A DNA stretch of 64,000 nt from Pseudomonas fluorescens HK44 (GCF_000217955.3 NZ_AFOY02000027.1:1-64000), one strand, 5' to 3'; positions 1-9,288 are shown, numbered from the stretch's first letter. Notes: generated by a model from the sequence alone, not told the origin. A program made the numbers and translations.

Positions 1-1130
1 GATTCGAACTGATTCCCCACGCCACCCGATTCCCTTCCTGTGGCGGCTGCCAAAAGCCTTGTTCAACCACTCATGAGTATTGCGAGCGAAGTGTTCGCGA
101 TCTTCCCATTCTAGGTCGTGCGGTACGCCTTAGCGTTTTGCTCAGGCGGGTTGGCTGCCGCGATTGTGGCAAACGCATGGAAGGCGGTCAGTTGGCTGGA
201 TCGCTATGCCCGCATGACGCGCCGCTTGGCCGATACGGTCATTCAGGCCTGCGAGCGCCTTCCCACTCTGCACGTAGCCCAGATGTTTGGGTTGCATTGG
301 GACACCGTTCGGTTGCCTGGAGCGTCGTGCCTTGCAGGCGGTGTTGAGCGAGCTGCCAAAGGCGCAACCGCGACACCTGATTATGGACGAGTTCGCGTTG
401 TTCAAAGGTCATCGTTACGCCAGCGTTGTGCTGGATGCCGATACACGACGAGTGCTGTGGATCGGTGAAGGCCGTAGCCGAGCGGCAGTCAGGCCGTTCT
501 TCGAGGAGCTGGGGCCGGAGGGCTGCGCTCGAATCGAAGCGGTGGCGATGGACATGAATACTGCTTTTGATCTGGAGGTTCGCCAGCATTGCCCGAAAGC
601 GCGAGTGGTCTACGACCTTTTCCATGTGGTGGCCAAATATGGCCGAGAGGTGATTGATCGGGTCCGCGTCGACGAGGCTAACCGGCTGCGTCATGACAAG
701 CCGGCTCGCAAGGTCATCAAGCAGGCGCGATGGCTGTTACTGCGTAACCCGCAGAACCTGAAAACGCCGGAACAACAGGTCCATTTGCAGGATTTGCTGG
801 CGGCCAACCAAGCGTTGATGACGGTCTATTTGATGAAGGCTGAACTCAAAACGCTCTGGACGCCGAGTGCTGCCTGGGCTTGGAGATCGGCCTGGAAGCA
901 ATGGCTGCGCCATGCACATGAAAGCGAAATACCGGCTCTGATCCAGTTTGCCAAACGGCTAAAAGCTTAACTGGCGGGGCATCGTCAGTCGGGTTCGCTG
1001 GCCGATGCACACCGGTCAGTTGGAAGGAATAAACAATCGAATAAAGGTCATCAAGCGGATGGCGTACGGTTACCGGGATAGCGAGTTCTTTTTCATGAAG
1101 ATCAAGAGCGTCTTTCCCGGTAATCCGTGA
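1..1130 (+). pseudogene. ISL3-family transposase, frameshifted remnant, cut by window edge
   Basis: The reading moves through three frames. An N-terminal zinc-finger-like part (CGGC, CxxC, GCRDCGK) runs from base 3 to about 190. A helical part (SWLDRYARMTRRLA) runs to about 325. The main catalytic part runs from about 325 to 970 and contains MDEFALFKGHRYA and MDMN. The C-terminal part (GQLEGINNRIKVIKRMAYGYRDS) ends at the stop at 1128-1130. These pieces are the DDE-type ISL3 transposase layout, with the catalytic Glu in the last piece. At least three shifts, near 180, 325 and 970, mean no intact protein can be made. The 5' end lies outside the window and I could not identify the terminal inverted repeats. 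Family assignment is from remembered motifs. Confidence 0.8.
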
Positions 1131-1295
1131 TGAACCAAAAAAAAGGGGCCGCACCCTGCCAAGGAGACGGCCCCGGAAATCACTATTTTTTACCGCTCGG
1201 TCATCACCGACAGCCCGGTAGTCCTCAAATGTTTAACACGGATAAGTTGCGGTTCAATGAATCAATCTGCCTGCACCTGACTCCCCCACAACGAT

Positions 1296-2369
1296 CTACG
1301 CTTGGGCTGCCCGCACCGTTTCGGTTGTCTGCTGCGCCTTGCGCTCAAACCGGTTCGCCCGTCCAAACGTGCCGAAATCATTGAAGCGCACACCCATTTC
1401 GCGCATCACCTTGTGCGCCACCGGGACGGTCAGCTGGCGGATATAAAACGGTTCCTTCACCACAAAATGATGGATGCCGTGGCTGCTGCCGAAGTTGAAG
1501 CAGAACACCTGCAACGGCCACATCCACCAGGGGTTCAGCACCTGGGTCTGCTGGATCACGTTGCCCGGCTCGATGTCGCCGTAGTAGTGCATGTTCGAGC
1601 TGACGAAGTGCAGGCAAAAGGTGCGCAGCACGTTCGGGCCGATGATCACCACGGCGGCGATATCAATCACCTGCATCACCGACAGCGTGGTCGCCGACCA
1701 CTCCACCGAGGAGCCCAGCAAAGACGCAATACCGTTGGCCGCGTGGAAACCGAGAAACAGGTACCACGCGCCCCAGTGCACCAGCGCCAGTGGCGCGTAA
1801 ACTTTCAAAGAGCGCTTGATGATGCTGAATTTATGCGCCCAGGTCTTGGCCCGCAGCATGCGGATAAACGCCGACATCACGTTGTCGCCGACCATCAGTA
1901 AACGCGCGATGCCCCAGGGTTCGCCGTTGGTGATCGCGCGCTCTTCCATGTCGGTTTCGCTGCCGGACACCTTGTGGTGGTTGAGGTGCAGATGACGGCG
2001 GATCCACGGGTTGATGGTGCTTGGCCGCGCCAGCCAGACCAAGCCCATCATCAGGTTGTGCGGCAGGCGTTGCTTGCGAAAATACAGGCTGTGGATCAGG
2101 TCGTGTTCCAGCTCATGGGTCAACGAGGCGAAAAATGCATTCAGCAGCAAACACGCCCACCAGGCCATGTGTCCGGACATGTAGAGCGCCGCCGAGCCAA
2201 TCATTCCGGCCAGGGCGAAGGCCAGAATGCCCACGCCCAAGGCGTCCTGATGATCGAGAATTGGGTAACGCTTACGCAGTTCGACACCGCGGGCGAGCAC
2301 CACTTCACGAATGTGTGCAGATCGTTGTTGTGCATTCAGGCGTTGAGGACTTGCAGAAGTACCGTACAT
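1296..2369 (-). CDS. membrane fatty acid desaturase family protein
   Basis: The 357-residue protein has the three histidine boxes of di-iron membrane desaturases and hydroxylases: HELEHDLIH at about 85-93, HLHLNHH at about 126-132 and HGIHH at about 297-301. Hydrophobic segments lie around residues 45-83 and 190-250. The family inserts double bonds or hydroxyl groups into acyl chains or other lipids at the inner membrane; the exact substrate cannot be read from the sequence. It is divergent from an AraC-type regulator across about 100 bp, a common arrangement in which the regulator controls the enzyme. It is distinct from the DesA-type desaturase at 11975, which has different spacing and boxes. 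Confidence 0.8.
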   Translation of the reverse strand: MYGTSASPQRLNAQQRSAHIREVVLARGVELRKRYPILDHQDALGVGILAFALAGMIGSAALYMSGHMAWWACLLLNAFFASLTHELEHDLIHSLYFRKQRLPHNLMMGLVWLARPSTINPWIRRHLHLNHHKVSGSETDMEERAITNGEPWGIARLLMVGDNVMSAFIRMLRAKTWAHKFSIIKRSLKVYAPLALVHWGAWYLFLGFHAANGIASLLGSSVEWSATTLSVMQVIDIAAVVIIGPNVLRTFCLHFVSSNMHYYGDIEPGNVIQQTQVLNPWWMWPLQVFCFNFGSSHGIHHFVVKEPFYIRQLTVPVAHKVMREMGVRFNDFGTFGRANRFERKAQQTTETVRAAQA

Positions 2370-2469
2370 GCTTCCATCCTTTAGTTATTGATGTTCGCAT
2401 CCTGCCCTGTGCGATTGCTTCGGGCGTTAGCTGTGAACGCCAACCTGTTGACCGGAAGCGCCAATCATC

Positions 2470-3474
2470 ATGATTGAACCCACCTCCCTCGCCAGCTGGA
2501 CCCGCGCTTTGCGCAAGCAACTCGACGCCCTCGGCCTCGACAGCAACGCGCTGTGCCTGCAAGCCGGGCTCGACCCGCAACTGATGGACGACCCGAACGC
2601 CCGCTATCAGTTATCGGCCACCACCCGACTGTGGGAGCTGGCGGTCGAAGTCAGCGGCGATCCGGCGATTGGTTTGCGGGTGTCGCGATTCGTCAGTCCG
2701 ACCACCTTCCACGCGTTGGGTTATGCGTTGGTGGCCAGCGGCAGTCTGCGTGAAGTGTTCGAGCGCATCGTGCGGTATCACCAGGTGATCAGCGACGCCT
2801 TGGACCTCGAACTGACCCGTGGCGAAGATCGTTATTGCTTCACCCTCAAGGTGCCAGAAGGCAGCCCGGCGCCAGCACGGGAAGCAATCGATGCCTTCGC
2901 CGCGATCTACGTGCGCACCTGTCGCAACCGTCTGGGCCGGGACTACGCGCCGCTGGCGGTGTACCTGCGTCGCCCGGAACCGGTCGATCCGAAACAATGG
3001 CATGCGGTGTTCCGCGCGCCGATCTTCTTTGCCGCTGACGAAGACCGGCTGGAGTTTTCCATCGAAGACTTCGAAAGCCATCTGGATGACGCCAACCCGG
3101 AGCTGGCCGAACACAATGAAACCGTACTCAAGCGCGCCCTGACGCAGCTGCGCCTGCTGACCTGGGAGCGCAAGGTGCTCGATGCCATCGAAGCACAACT
3201 ACCGGAAGGCGAACCCAGCGCCGAACGCATCGCCGAGACCCTGCACTTGAGTTTGCGCAGCTTGCAACGGCACCTGGCGGACGAAGGTTGCCGGTTCGAT
3301 ACGTTGCTCAATGAGTGTCGTGAAAATCTGGCACTGCTGCACTTGCGAGACCCACAGTGCTCGCTGAGCGAAATCAGCTACCTGCTCGGATTCGCCGACA
3401 CCAGCAGCTTCAGCCGCGCCTTCAAACGCTGGACCGGAATGACGCCGGGGCAGTTTCGCGATGGGTTGCGGTAA
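2470..3474 (+). CDS. AraC-family transcriptional regulator (OruR/arabinose-binding-like N-terminus)
   Basis: The protein has 334 residues. The first about 190 residues look like the effector-binding region shared by OruR-like AraC regulators (segments YQLSATTRLWELAVE and PTTFHALGYALVASG). The C-terminal about 95 residues form the double helix-turn-helix (LSLRSLQRHLADEG, then SEISYLLGFADTSSFSRAFKRW). The start follows CATCATG with a clear divergent spacer to the desaturase at 2369, which is the likely target gene. The effector is unknown, though a lipid-related ligand is a reasonable guess from the neighbour. The gene appears intact. Confidence 0.85.
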   Translation: MIEPTSLASWTRALRKQLDALGLDSNALCLQAGLDPQLMDDPNARYQLSATTRLWELAVEVSGDPAIGLRVSRFVSPTTFHALGYALVASGSLREVFERIVRYHQVISDALDLELTRGEDRYCFTLKVPEGSPAPAREAIDAFAAIYVRTCRNRLGRDYAPLAVYLRRPEPVDPKQWHAVFRAPIFFAADEDRLEFSIEDFESHLDDANPELAEHNETVLKRALTQLRLLTWERKVLDAIEAQLPEGEPSAERIAETLHLSLRSLQRHLADEGCRFDTLLNECRENLALLHLRDPQCSLSEISYLLGFADTSSFSRAFKRWTGMTPGQFRDGLR

Positions 3475-3505
3475 AGCTTCGGGATATGCGCCGGTTTTGC
3501 TGGCC

Positions 3506-3534
3506 TCATCGCGGGCAAGCCTTGCTCGCGATAG
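3506..3534. repeat. single REP-like hairpin
   Basis: An imperfect inverted repeat, CATCGCGGGCAAG with CTTGCTCGCGATAG, lies between the AraC gene and the truncated response regulator. It resembles one arm of the Pseudomonas REP sequences seen elsewhere in the window. It sits just beyond the point where the response regulator is cut short. Confidence 0.6.
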
Positions 3535-3559
3535 CGATTTACCAGACACCACAGAAGGC

Positions 3560-3925
3560 TCAGCGCCCCCGATCACGGCGCAGCAACGTGCGCACCCGCG
3601 CCACCAGCTCACTCACGGCGAACGGTTTGAGCAGGTAGTCATCCTCATGCAGCTCCAACCCACGCAGCCGGTCTTCAATACCATCGTGGGTGGTCAGGAA
3701 CAGCACCGGCGTTGCGCCGAGCTGGCGGATCTGCTGCAACAGTTGCCAACCGTTAAGACCCGGCAGCATCACGTCGAGAATGATCAGATCGTACTCACCC
3801 GTTTCGATGAAACGTCGCCCGGCCATGCCGTTGTCCGCCACATCCACCACATAACTGGCTTCGCTCAGCCCTTGGGCCAGAAGTTTCGCGGTCTCGGGTT
3901 CGTCTTCCACTAACAGCAAACGCAT
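3560..3925 (-). pseudogene. response regulator reduced to its receiver domain (CopR/CzcR-like)
   Basis: The 121-residue reading starts with MRLLLVEDEPETAKLLAQGL and carries the phospho-acceptor Asp in LIILDVMLPGLNG, the conserved Thr in LFLTTHD and the Lys in YLLKPFAVSEL. It strongly resembles heavy-metal OmpR-type regulators but stops after ARVRTLLRRDRGR, exactly where the linker to the winged-helix DNA-binding domain should begin. No DNA-binding domain is found in any frame downstream and no histidine kinase is nearby. The motif usually reading GADDY is here HEDDY. It may be a decayed gene, or a stand-alone receiver if it is still expressed. The start is the ATG at 3925; the in-frame extension upstream does not look like protein. 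Confidence 0.7.
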
Positions 3926-4013
3926 GGCACACCTCGAATAATCATCACCACAGGCTAGGCGCCTTGGCGCACAAAGCCCATCACTAACGGTTATTTCGGA
4001 TGAGGTGGCCGGC

Positions 4014-4700
4014 TCAGACGCCCGCCAACGCCCGCAACCGCCCTGCATCGAGGATCTCGATCTCACCATAACTCAGGTTGAGAATGCCCTGGTTCTCCAG
4101 TTCCTTGAGGATCTGGTTGGTGGTCTGCCGCGACAGCGAAAGCAGCAACGCCAACTGCTCCTGCGGCAGCTGCAAGGTGCGCCGTGCCGGTTCGATTTCA
4201 CCATAGCCGTCGGCAATCATCAGCAAGCGATGCGCTACGCGGGCCGGGGCCGGCAGCAAGGTCAGCTGTTCAAGATTGATGAACGTCAGGCGCAATTTAT
4301 GGCTCATCAGCAAGGCCAGCTGTCGCCAGTAGTGCGGCTGTTCTTCGAGCAAGGTGAGCAGCGCTGTCTGCGGTATGTGCAACAGAATGCAGTGCCCCAC
4401 GCCATAGGCGTCGTGGGTGCGCGGCTGGCCATCGAACAGACTGATTTCGCCGAACCAGTGCGGCGGCTCGATCAGGCTCAACAACGCCTCCTTGCCCTGC
4501 TCACTCACGGCGCCCACGCGCATCGCACCTTCGAGCACCGCGTACAGCCCACACGGTGGATCGCCGCGCTTGAACAGCCGTTGCCCCGGCGACAACCGCC
4601 GCACGCGGGCCAGGGACAGCAGACTATCCTGTAACGAGGGCGGCAAATGGCTGAACCATTGACCCTTCATCAGGCGTGACCGCCAGGCCTGCATATCCAT
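4014..4700 (-). CDS. Crp/Fnr-family transcriptional regulator
   Basis: The protein has about 228 residues and starts at MDMQAWRSRL; upstream in-frame codons lack a sensible protein start. Residues about 25-140 form a cyclic-nucleotide-binding fold (LSPGQRLFKRGDPPCGLYAVLEG, then HWFGEISLFDGQPRTHDA). Residues about 160-215 form a Crp-type helix-turn-helix (LPQEQLALLLSLSRQTTNQILKELENQGIL). No Fnr-type cysteine cluster is present, so oxygen sensing by iron-sulfur is unlikely. It is divergent from the Mpo1-like gene across about 85 bp. The effector and regulon are unknown. Confidence 0.85.
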   Translation of the reverse strand: MDMQAWRSRLMKGQWFSHLPPSLQDSLLSLARVRRLSPGQRLFKRGDPPCGLYAVLEGAMRVGAVSEQGKEALLSLIEPPHWFGEISLFDGQPRTHDAYGVGHCILLHIPQTALLTLLEEQPHYWRQLALLMSHKLRLTFINLEQLTLLPAPARVAHRLLMIADGYGEIEPARRTLQLPQEQLALLLSLSRQTTNQILKELENQGILNLSYGEIEILDAGRLRALAGV

Positions 4701-4785
4701 GAAAACTCCAAGATGATTGTCGTCTGGCTGACAGAGCAACGAAGGACCGCAGGGCATGATCGAGATCCCTACAGGAGGAATGACA

Positions 4786-5310
4786 ATGAAAAGCCTCGTT
4801 GACCACCTCAGTCAATACGCCGCATACCACCGTGACCCGCGCAACATCGCCAGCCACTTCATTGGCATTCCGCTGATCGTGGTCGCCGTCGCGGTATTGC
4901 TGTCACGGCCAGGATGGCCGGTGGCCGGGCTCTGGCTGTCTCCCGCGATGCTATTGGCGCTGGCGTCGGCATGGTTCTATTTGCGCCTGGAAGTACGCCT
5001 TGGCATGGTGATGACGGGGCTACTGGGCCTATCCGTTTGGCTAGGTCAAATTCTCGCAGCGCACAGCACCTTGCTCTGGTTGAGCAGTGGCATCGCGATG
5101 TTTGTGGTCGGCTGGGCGATCCAGTTTGTCGGCCATCACTACGAAGGACGCAAACCGGCGTTTGTCGATGATGTGACGGGGTTGATTATCGGGCCGTTGT
5201 TTGTAGTGGCGGAATTGGCGTTTTTGCTGGGTTTGCGGCATGAGCTCAAAGAGCAGATCGAGGCGCGGGCGGGTGGGGTCCGAATTAATCGCAAAAATGC
5301 AGCAGCATAA
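4786..5310 (+). CDS. Mpo1-like (DUF962) membrane protein
   Basis: The 174-residue membrane protein starts at MKSLVDHLSQYAAYH. The start was chosen because AGGAGG at 4773-4778 sits seven bases before this ATG; another ATG at 4780 is too close and the one at 4756 is upstream of it. The N-terminal motif YHRDPRNIASHFIGIP and the later QFVGHHYEGRKPAFVDD are the conserved His-bearing motifs of the yeast Mpo1/YGL010w family, which is an iron-dependent dioxygenase in fatty acid alpha-oxidation in yeast. Four hydrophobic segments lie between them. The bacterial role is not established. It is divergent from the Crp-type regulator. Confidence 0.75.
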   Translation: MKSLVDHLSQYAAYHRDPRNIASHFIGIPLIVVAVAVLLSRPGWPVAGLWLSPAMLLALASAWFYLRLEVRLGMVMTGLLGLSVWLGQILAAHSTLLWLSSGIAMFVVGWAIQFVGHHYEGRKPAFVDDVTGLIIGPLFVVAELAFLLGLRHELKEQIEARAGGVRINRKNAAA

Positions 5311-5318
5311 GACGCTTT

Positions 5319-5462
5319 TGTGGCGAGGGAGCTTGCTCCCGCTGGACTGCGCAGCAGTCCTAAAACCAGCAATCGCGTTTTTCAGGTAGGACAAGGTGGC
5401 CTGCTTTGCGACTGCTGCGCCCGAACGCGGACCGGCCGACGGGAGCAAGCTCCCTCGCCACA
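5319..5462. repeat. REPIN (paired inverted REP sequences)
   Basis: TGTGGCGAGGGAGCTTGCTCCC at the left is answered by its reverse complement at 5441-5462, about 100 bp away. A second short inverted pair (CTGCGCAGCAG) lies inside. It lies between the convergent Mpo1-like gene and cysA. The arms match those of the other REPINs in this window. Confidence 0.85.
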
Positions 5463-5505
5463 GGTCAGTGCAGACCCCGTGGGAGAGGCAAGCCGGCGAT
5501 GTTTT

Positions 5506-6495
5506 TCAGAGGCTGGCGACTTTCTGCCAGACCTTGGGTTTGAAGAACAGCGTCTCGCCCTTGGCCAACCCGGTCAGGCTGTCGTGATCCTTCACTACTT
5601 CAGCTTCGATCAGTTCGCTCTGGCCCTCGACCTTCAAGGTGATGCGGGTGGTCGCACCCAGCGGACGGATGTCACGTACTTGCGCCGCGTGGTGATCCGC
5701 AAGCTCGGTGCGCGACAGCGACACTTCATGAGGGCGGAACAGCACGTGGTTGTCGCCACCCAGGTGCAGACGGTTCGAATCGCCGAGGAAGTGGTAGACG
5801 AAATCGCTGGCCGGGTTTTCGTAGACGTCGCCCGGTGAACCGATCTGCTCAATCACCCCCTTGTTCATCACCACGATGCGGTCGGCCACTTCCATCGCCT
5901 CTTCCTGGTCGTGGGTCACGAACACCGAGGTCAGGTTGATGTCTTCGTGCAACCGCGCCAGCCAGCGCCGCAGCTCTTTACGGACCTTGGCATCCAGCGC
6001 GCCAAAAGGTTCGTCGAGCAGCAAGACTTTCGGCTCGACCGCCAAGGCACGGGCCAAGGCGATGCGCTGACGCTGACCGCCGGACAGTTGTTCCGGGTAG
6101 CGATCCGACAGCCAATCCAGTTGCACCATGTTCAGCAGTTCGTGAACTTTGACCGCGATCTGGCTTTCGCTCGGACGCTGGTTTTTCGGCTTCATGCGCA
6201 AGCCAAAGGCAACGTTGTCGAATACGGTCATATGGCGGAACAAGGCGTAGTGCTGGAACACGAAACCGACGTTGCGATCACGCACGTCGTGGCCGGAGAC
6301 GTCTTCGCCATGGAACGCGATGCTGCCGACGTCCGGGGTTTCCAGGCCCGCGATGATTCGCAGCAAAGTGGTTTTGCCGCAGCCGGACGGGCCAAGCAAC
6401 GCCACCAGCTCGCCGCTCTGGATGTCCAGGTTGATGCTGTTCAGCGCCTTGAACGCGTTGAAGTTCTTGCTGACGTTACGGACTTCGATCGACAT
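5506..6495 (-). CDS. cysA: sulfate/thiosulfate ABC importer ATP-binding protein CysA
   Basis: The 329-residue ATPase has Walker A GPSGCGKTT at about 36-44, signature LSGGQRQRIALARAL at about 137-151, Walker B VLLLDEPFGALD and the switch His in VFVTHDQEEA. A C-terminal TOBE-like part follows (LFRPHEVSLSR). It powers sulfate and thiosulfate import through CysT and CysW with a periplasmic binding protein. It is the last gene of the cysTWA transcription unit, with only 3 bp separating it from cysW. Expression is expected to respond to sulfur limitation through CysB, although no operator was identified next to it. Confidence 0.95.
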   Translation of the reverse strand: MSIEVRNVSKNFNAFKALNSINLDIQSGELVALLGPSGCGKTTLLRIIAGLETPDVGSIAFHGEDVSGHDVRDRNVGFVFQHYALFRHMTVFDNVAFGLRMKPKNQRPSESQIAVKVHELLNMVQLDWLSDRYPEQLSGGQRQRIALARALAVEPKVLLLDEPFGALDAKVRKELRRWLARLHEDINLTSVFVTHDQEEAMEVADRIVVMNKGVIEQIGSPGDVYENPASDFVYHFLGDSNRLHLGGDNHVLFRPHEVSLSRTELADHHAAQVRDIRPLGATTRITLKVEGQSELIEAEVVKDHDSLTGLAKGETLFFKPKVWQKVASL

Positions 6496-6498
6496 GAC

Positions 6499-7371
6499 TT
6501 ATTCCTCCGCGGCGCTGGCGCGCAGGCGGTTAATACGGTTTTCGCTCCACTGCTTGAGCAGCAGGATGAAGAGCGCCAGGATCAGCAGCAGGCTCGCAAC
6601 GGCAAACGCGGCAACGTGGTTGTATTCGTTGTAGAGGATCTCGACATGCAGCGGCAGGGTGTTGGTCACCCCGCGAATGTGCCCGGACACCACCGACACC
6701 GCCCCGAACTCACCCATCGCCCGCGCAGTACACAGCACCACGCCGTAGATCAGGCCCCACTTGATGTTCGGCACGGTCACGTGCCAGAACATCTGCCAGC
6801 CGTTGGCGCCCAGCAACCGCGCGGCTTCCTCTTCCTGCGTGCCTTGCTCCTGCATTAGCGGGATCAGTTCGCGCGCCACAAACGGCACGGTGACGAAAAT
6901 CGTCGCCAGCACGATGCCCGGCAAGGCGAAGACGATCTGGATGTCGTGGCCCTGCAGCCACGGGCCAAAAATCCCCTGGGCACCGAACATCAGCACGTAG
7001 ACCAGGCCCGCGATCACCGGCGACACCGAGAACGGCAAGTCGATCAGGGTCACCAGCATGCTCTTGCCACGGAACGAATACTTGCTCACGCACCAGGCCG
7101 CGCTGACGCCGAACACCAGGTTCAACGGCACCGAAATCAGCACCGCAATGACGGTCAGTTTCAGCGCCGACAAGGCGTCGGGCTCAAAGATCGCGGTGAA
7201 GAACGCACCAAGGCCCAGCTTCAGGCCCTGGGACACCACAATGAACAGCGGCAGCAACAGGAACAACGCAAAAATCAGCCAGCCGAGGCCGATCAGAATT
7301 CGCCGAGAAACGGCGCTGCCACGACGGGCAGCATTGGCCGAAGACGCGACGGTAATAGACGATTGGGACAT
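6499..7371 (-). CDS. cysW: sulfate ABC importer permease CysW
   Basis: The 290-residue permease has about six membrane segments and the typical ABC-permease EAA loop (EQGTQEEEAARLLGANGWQMFWHVTVP). It follows a polar start containing SSITVASSANAARRG. It pairs with CysT to form the sulfate/thiosulfate channel in the inner membrane. It is separated by 14 bp from the cysT stop and 3 bp from cysA, so the three genes are surely co-transcribed. Length and motifs are normal for the family. Confidence 0.95.
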   Translation of the reverse strand: MSQSSITVASSANAARRGSAVSRRILIGLGWLIFALFLLLPLFIVVSQGLKLGLGAFFTAIFEPDALSALKLTVIAVLISVPLNLVFGVSAAWCVSKYSFRGKSMLVTLIDLPFSVSPVIAGLVYVLMFGAQGIFGPWLQGHDIQIVFALPGIVLATIFVTVPFVARELIPLMQEQGTQEEEAARLLGANGWQMFWHVTVPNIKWGLIYGVVLCTARAMGEFGAVSVVSGHIRGVTNTLPLHVEILYNEYNHVAAFAVASLLLILALFILLLKQWSENRINRLRASAAEE

Positions 7372-7385
7372 TTTTTCGCGCCTCC

Positions 7386-8204
7386 TTATGGGGTTTCGAT
7401 GCGCCGCTGCAACAAGTTGATCAGCAGCAACAGGACGAAGGAAACCACCAGCATCAGCACGCCAATGGAGGTCGCGCCGGTGTAGTCATATTGGTCGAGC
7501 TTGACCATGATCAGCAGCGGCAGGATTTCGGTTTTCATCGGCATGTTGCCGGCGATGAAAATCACCGAGCCGTACTCGCCAACACCTCGGGCAAACGCCA
7601 GGGCAAAACCGGTCAGCCACGCCGGCAGCAACGCCGGCACCAGAATGTAGCGAAACACCTGCAACGGCTTGGCACCCAGGCACGCGGCGGCCTCTTCGAT
7701 TTCTCGCGGGATGTCAGCCAGTACCGGCTGCACCGTACGCACCACGAACGGCAGCGTGACGAAGGTCAGCGCCAGGGTGATGCCGAGCGGCGTGTAGGCG
7801 ATCTTGAACCCCAGGTCCGCCGCGAACTGCCCGACCAGACCGGTCGGCGTGTACAGCGCCGTCAGCGCAATACCGGCCACGGCCGTCGGCAGTGCGAACG
7901 GCAGGTCGATCATCGCGTCGATGATCTTGCGTCCGGGGAAGGTGTAACGCACCAGCACCCAGGCCAGCAACGTGCCGATGATGCCGTTGATGATCGCGGC
8001 GTACAGCGCGGTGCCGAAACTGAGCTTCAACGCCGCCAGCACCCGTGGCGCCGAGATGATTGCCCAGAACTGATCCCAGGTGAGTTGAGCGGCATGCACA
8101 AACATCGCCGCCAAAGGTATGAGCACAATCAGACTGAGGTACACCAAGGTGTAGCCCAGCGTCAGCCCGAAGCCGGGTATGACGGGGGAGATACGACGCG
8201 ACAT
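7386..8204 (-). CDS. cysT: sulfate ABC importer permease CysT (CysU)
   Basis: The 272-residue permease has six predicted membrane segments. It carries the EAA loop DIPREIEEAAACLGAKPLQVFRYILVP and the IIFVHAAQ-type N-terminal periplasmic loop of CysT proteins. It is the first gene of the cysTWA unit and lies downstream of sbp on the same strand. A small hairpin at 8229-8256 separates it from sbp, so part of the transcription may stop there and leave the binding protein more abundant than the permease. Confidence 0.95.
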   Translation of the reverse strand: MSRRISPVIPGFGLTLGYTLVYLSLIVLIPLAAMFVHAAQLTWDQFWAIISAPRVLAALKLSFGTALYAAIINGIIGTLLAWVLVRYTFPGRKIIDAMIDLPFALPTAVAGIALTALYTPTGLVGQFAADLGFKIAYTPLGITLALTFVTLPFVVRTVQPVLADIPREIEEAAACLGAKPLQVFRYILVPALLPAWLTGFALAFARGVGEYGSVIFIAGNMPMKTEILPLLIMVKLDQYDYTGATSIGVLMLVVSFVLLLLINLLQRRIETP

Positions 8205-8228
8205 AAAAGTCCTTGGTTAAGAGCGCGC

Positions 8229-8256
8229 AAAGCCCCGACGGTGAGATCGGGGCTCA
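8229..8256 (-). terminator. hairpin between sbp and cysT
   Basis: AGCCCCGA at 8231-8238 pairs with TCGGGGCT at 8247-8254. Read on the minus strand, the stem is followed by TTTGCG. A partial terminator or mRNA-stabilising stem after the binding-protein gene is common in ABC operons; the short T run suggests it is leaky. Confidence 0.6.
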
Positions 8257-8274
8257 TTTATCAGCTATTTCAGG

Positions 8275-9288
8275 TTACTGCGCCTGATAGATCTGGTCGA
8301 ACACGCCACCGTCATTGAAGAATTTTGGCTGGGCGGATTTCCAGCCACCAAAATCCTTGTCGATGGTCACCAGCTCCAGGGTCGGGAACTGTTTGGCGTA
8401 CTTGGCGGCCACGTCCTTGTCACGCGGGCGGTAGAAGTTTTTCGCAGCAATTTCCTGACCAGCCGGGCTGTACAGGTGCTTGAGGTAGGCTTCGGCGATT
8501 TGCTCGTTACCCTTCTTCTCGGCGTTCTTGTCGACGACCGCCACGGGCGGTTCGGCGAGGATCGACAGCGAAGGCACGACGATGTCGAACTTGTCAGCGC
8601 CGCCCTGTTCTTTCAGCGCCAGGAAGGCTTCGTTTTCCCAGGCCAGCAACACGTCACCCTGACCATTGTTGACGAAGGTAATGGTCGAACCGCGAGCGCC
8701 TGTGTCGAGTACCGGGACGTGCTTGAACAAGGTCTGCACGTACTCTTTGGCCTTGGCTTCGTTACTGCCGTTGGCTTTCAGGCCATAAGCCCAGGCGGCG
8801 AGGAAGTTCCAGCGTGCGCCGCCGGAGGTTTTCGGGTTCGGGGTGATGACTTCAACACCGTTTTTGGTCAGGTCGCCCCAGTCCTTGATGCCTTTGGGGT
8901 TGCCCTTACGCACCAGGAACACGATGGTCGAGGTGTACGGCGTGCTGGCGTCCGGCAGGCGTTTTTGCCAATCGGCCGGCAGGGTTTTGCCGAGTTTGGC
9001 GATTTCGTCGATGTCACCGGCCAGGGCCAGGGTCACCACGTCGGCCCGCAGACCATCAATCACCGCCCGGCCCTGTTTGCCCGAACCACCGTGGGATTGC
9101 TGGATCTTCACGTTGTCGCCAGCGTGCTCGTTCTTCCAGAAGTTGATGAACTCGGCGTTGTAGTCCTGATACAGCTCGCGGGTCGGGTCGTACGACACGT
9201 TGAGCAGTTCATAATCCCTGGCAACCGCGACACCTGTAAAAATAGCGCTGGCCAGAGCGGCCAAAGCGTAACGGCGAATCGACGACAT
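8275..9288 (-). CDS. sbp: periplasmic sulfate-binding protein Sbp
   Basis: The 337-residue protein begins with a signal peptide (MSSIRRYALAALASAIFTG, cleavage near VAVA-RD). The mature start ELLNVSYDPTRELYQDYN and the motif QSHGGSGKQGRAV are hallmarks of the Sbp/CysP family. It captures sulfate in the periplasm for the CysTWA transporter. It is the second gene after oscA and the first large gene of the sulfate uptake block. It is intact and of usual length. Confidence 0.95.
   Translation of the reverse strand: MSSIRRYALAALASAIFTGVAVARDYELLNVSYDPTRELYQDYNAEFINFWKNEHAGDNVKIQQSHGGSGKQGRAVIDGLRADVVTLALAGDIDEIAKLGKTLPADWQKRLPDASTPYTSTIVFLVRKGNPKGIKDWGDLTKNGVEVITPNPKTSGGARWNFLAAWAYGLKANGSNEAKAKEYVQTLFKHVPVLDTGARGSTITFVNNGQGDVLLAWENEAFLALKEQGGADKFDIVVPSLSILAEPPVAVVDKNAEKKGNEQIAEAYLKHLYSPAGQEIAAKNFYRPRDKDVAAKYAKQFPTLELVTIDKDFGGWKSAQPKFFNDGGVFDQIYQAQ

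Noticed and set aside
3926..4069. An N-terminal extension of the truncated response regulator.
   Set aside because: The extension is composed of unstructured residues and overlaps the 3' end of the Crp-type gene; the receiver starts at its normal ATG at 3925.
5319..5462. CRISPR-like spaced repeats.
   Set aside because: The repeats are inverted pairs scattered singly, not direct repeats with uniform spacers; they are REPINs.
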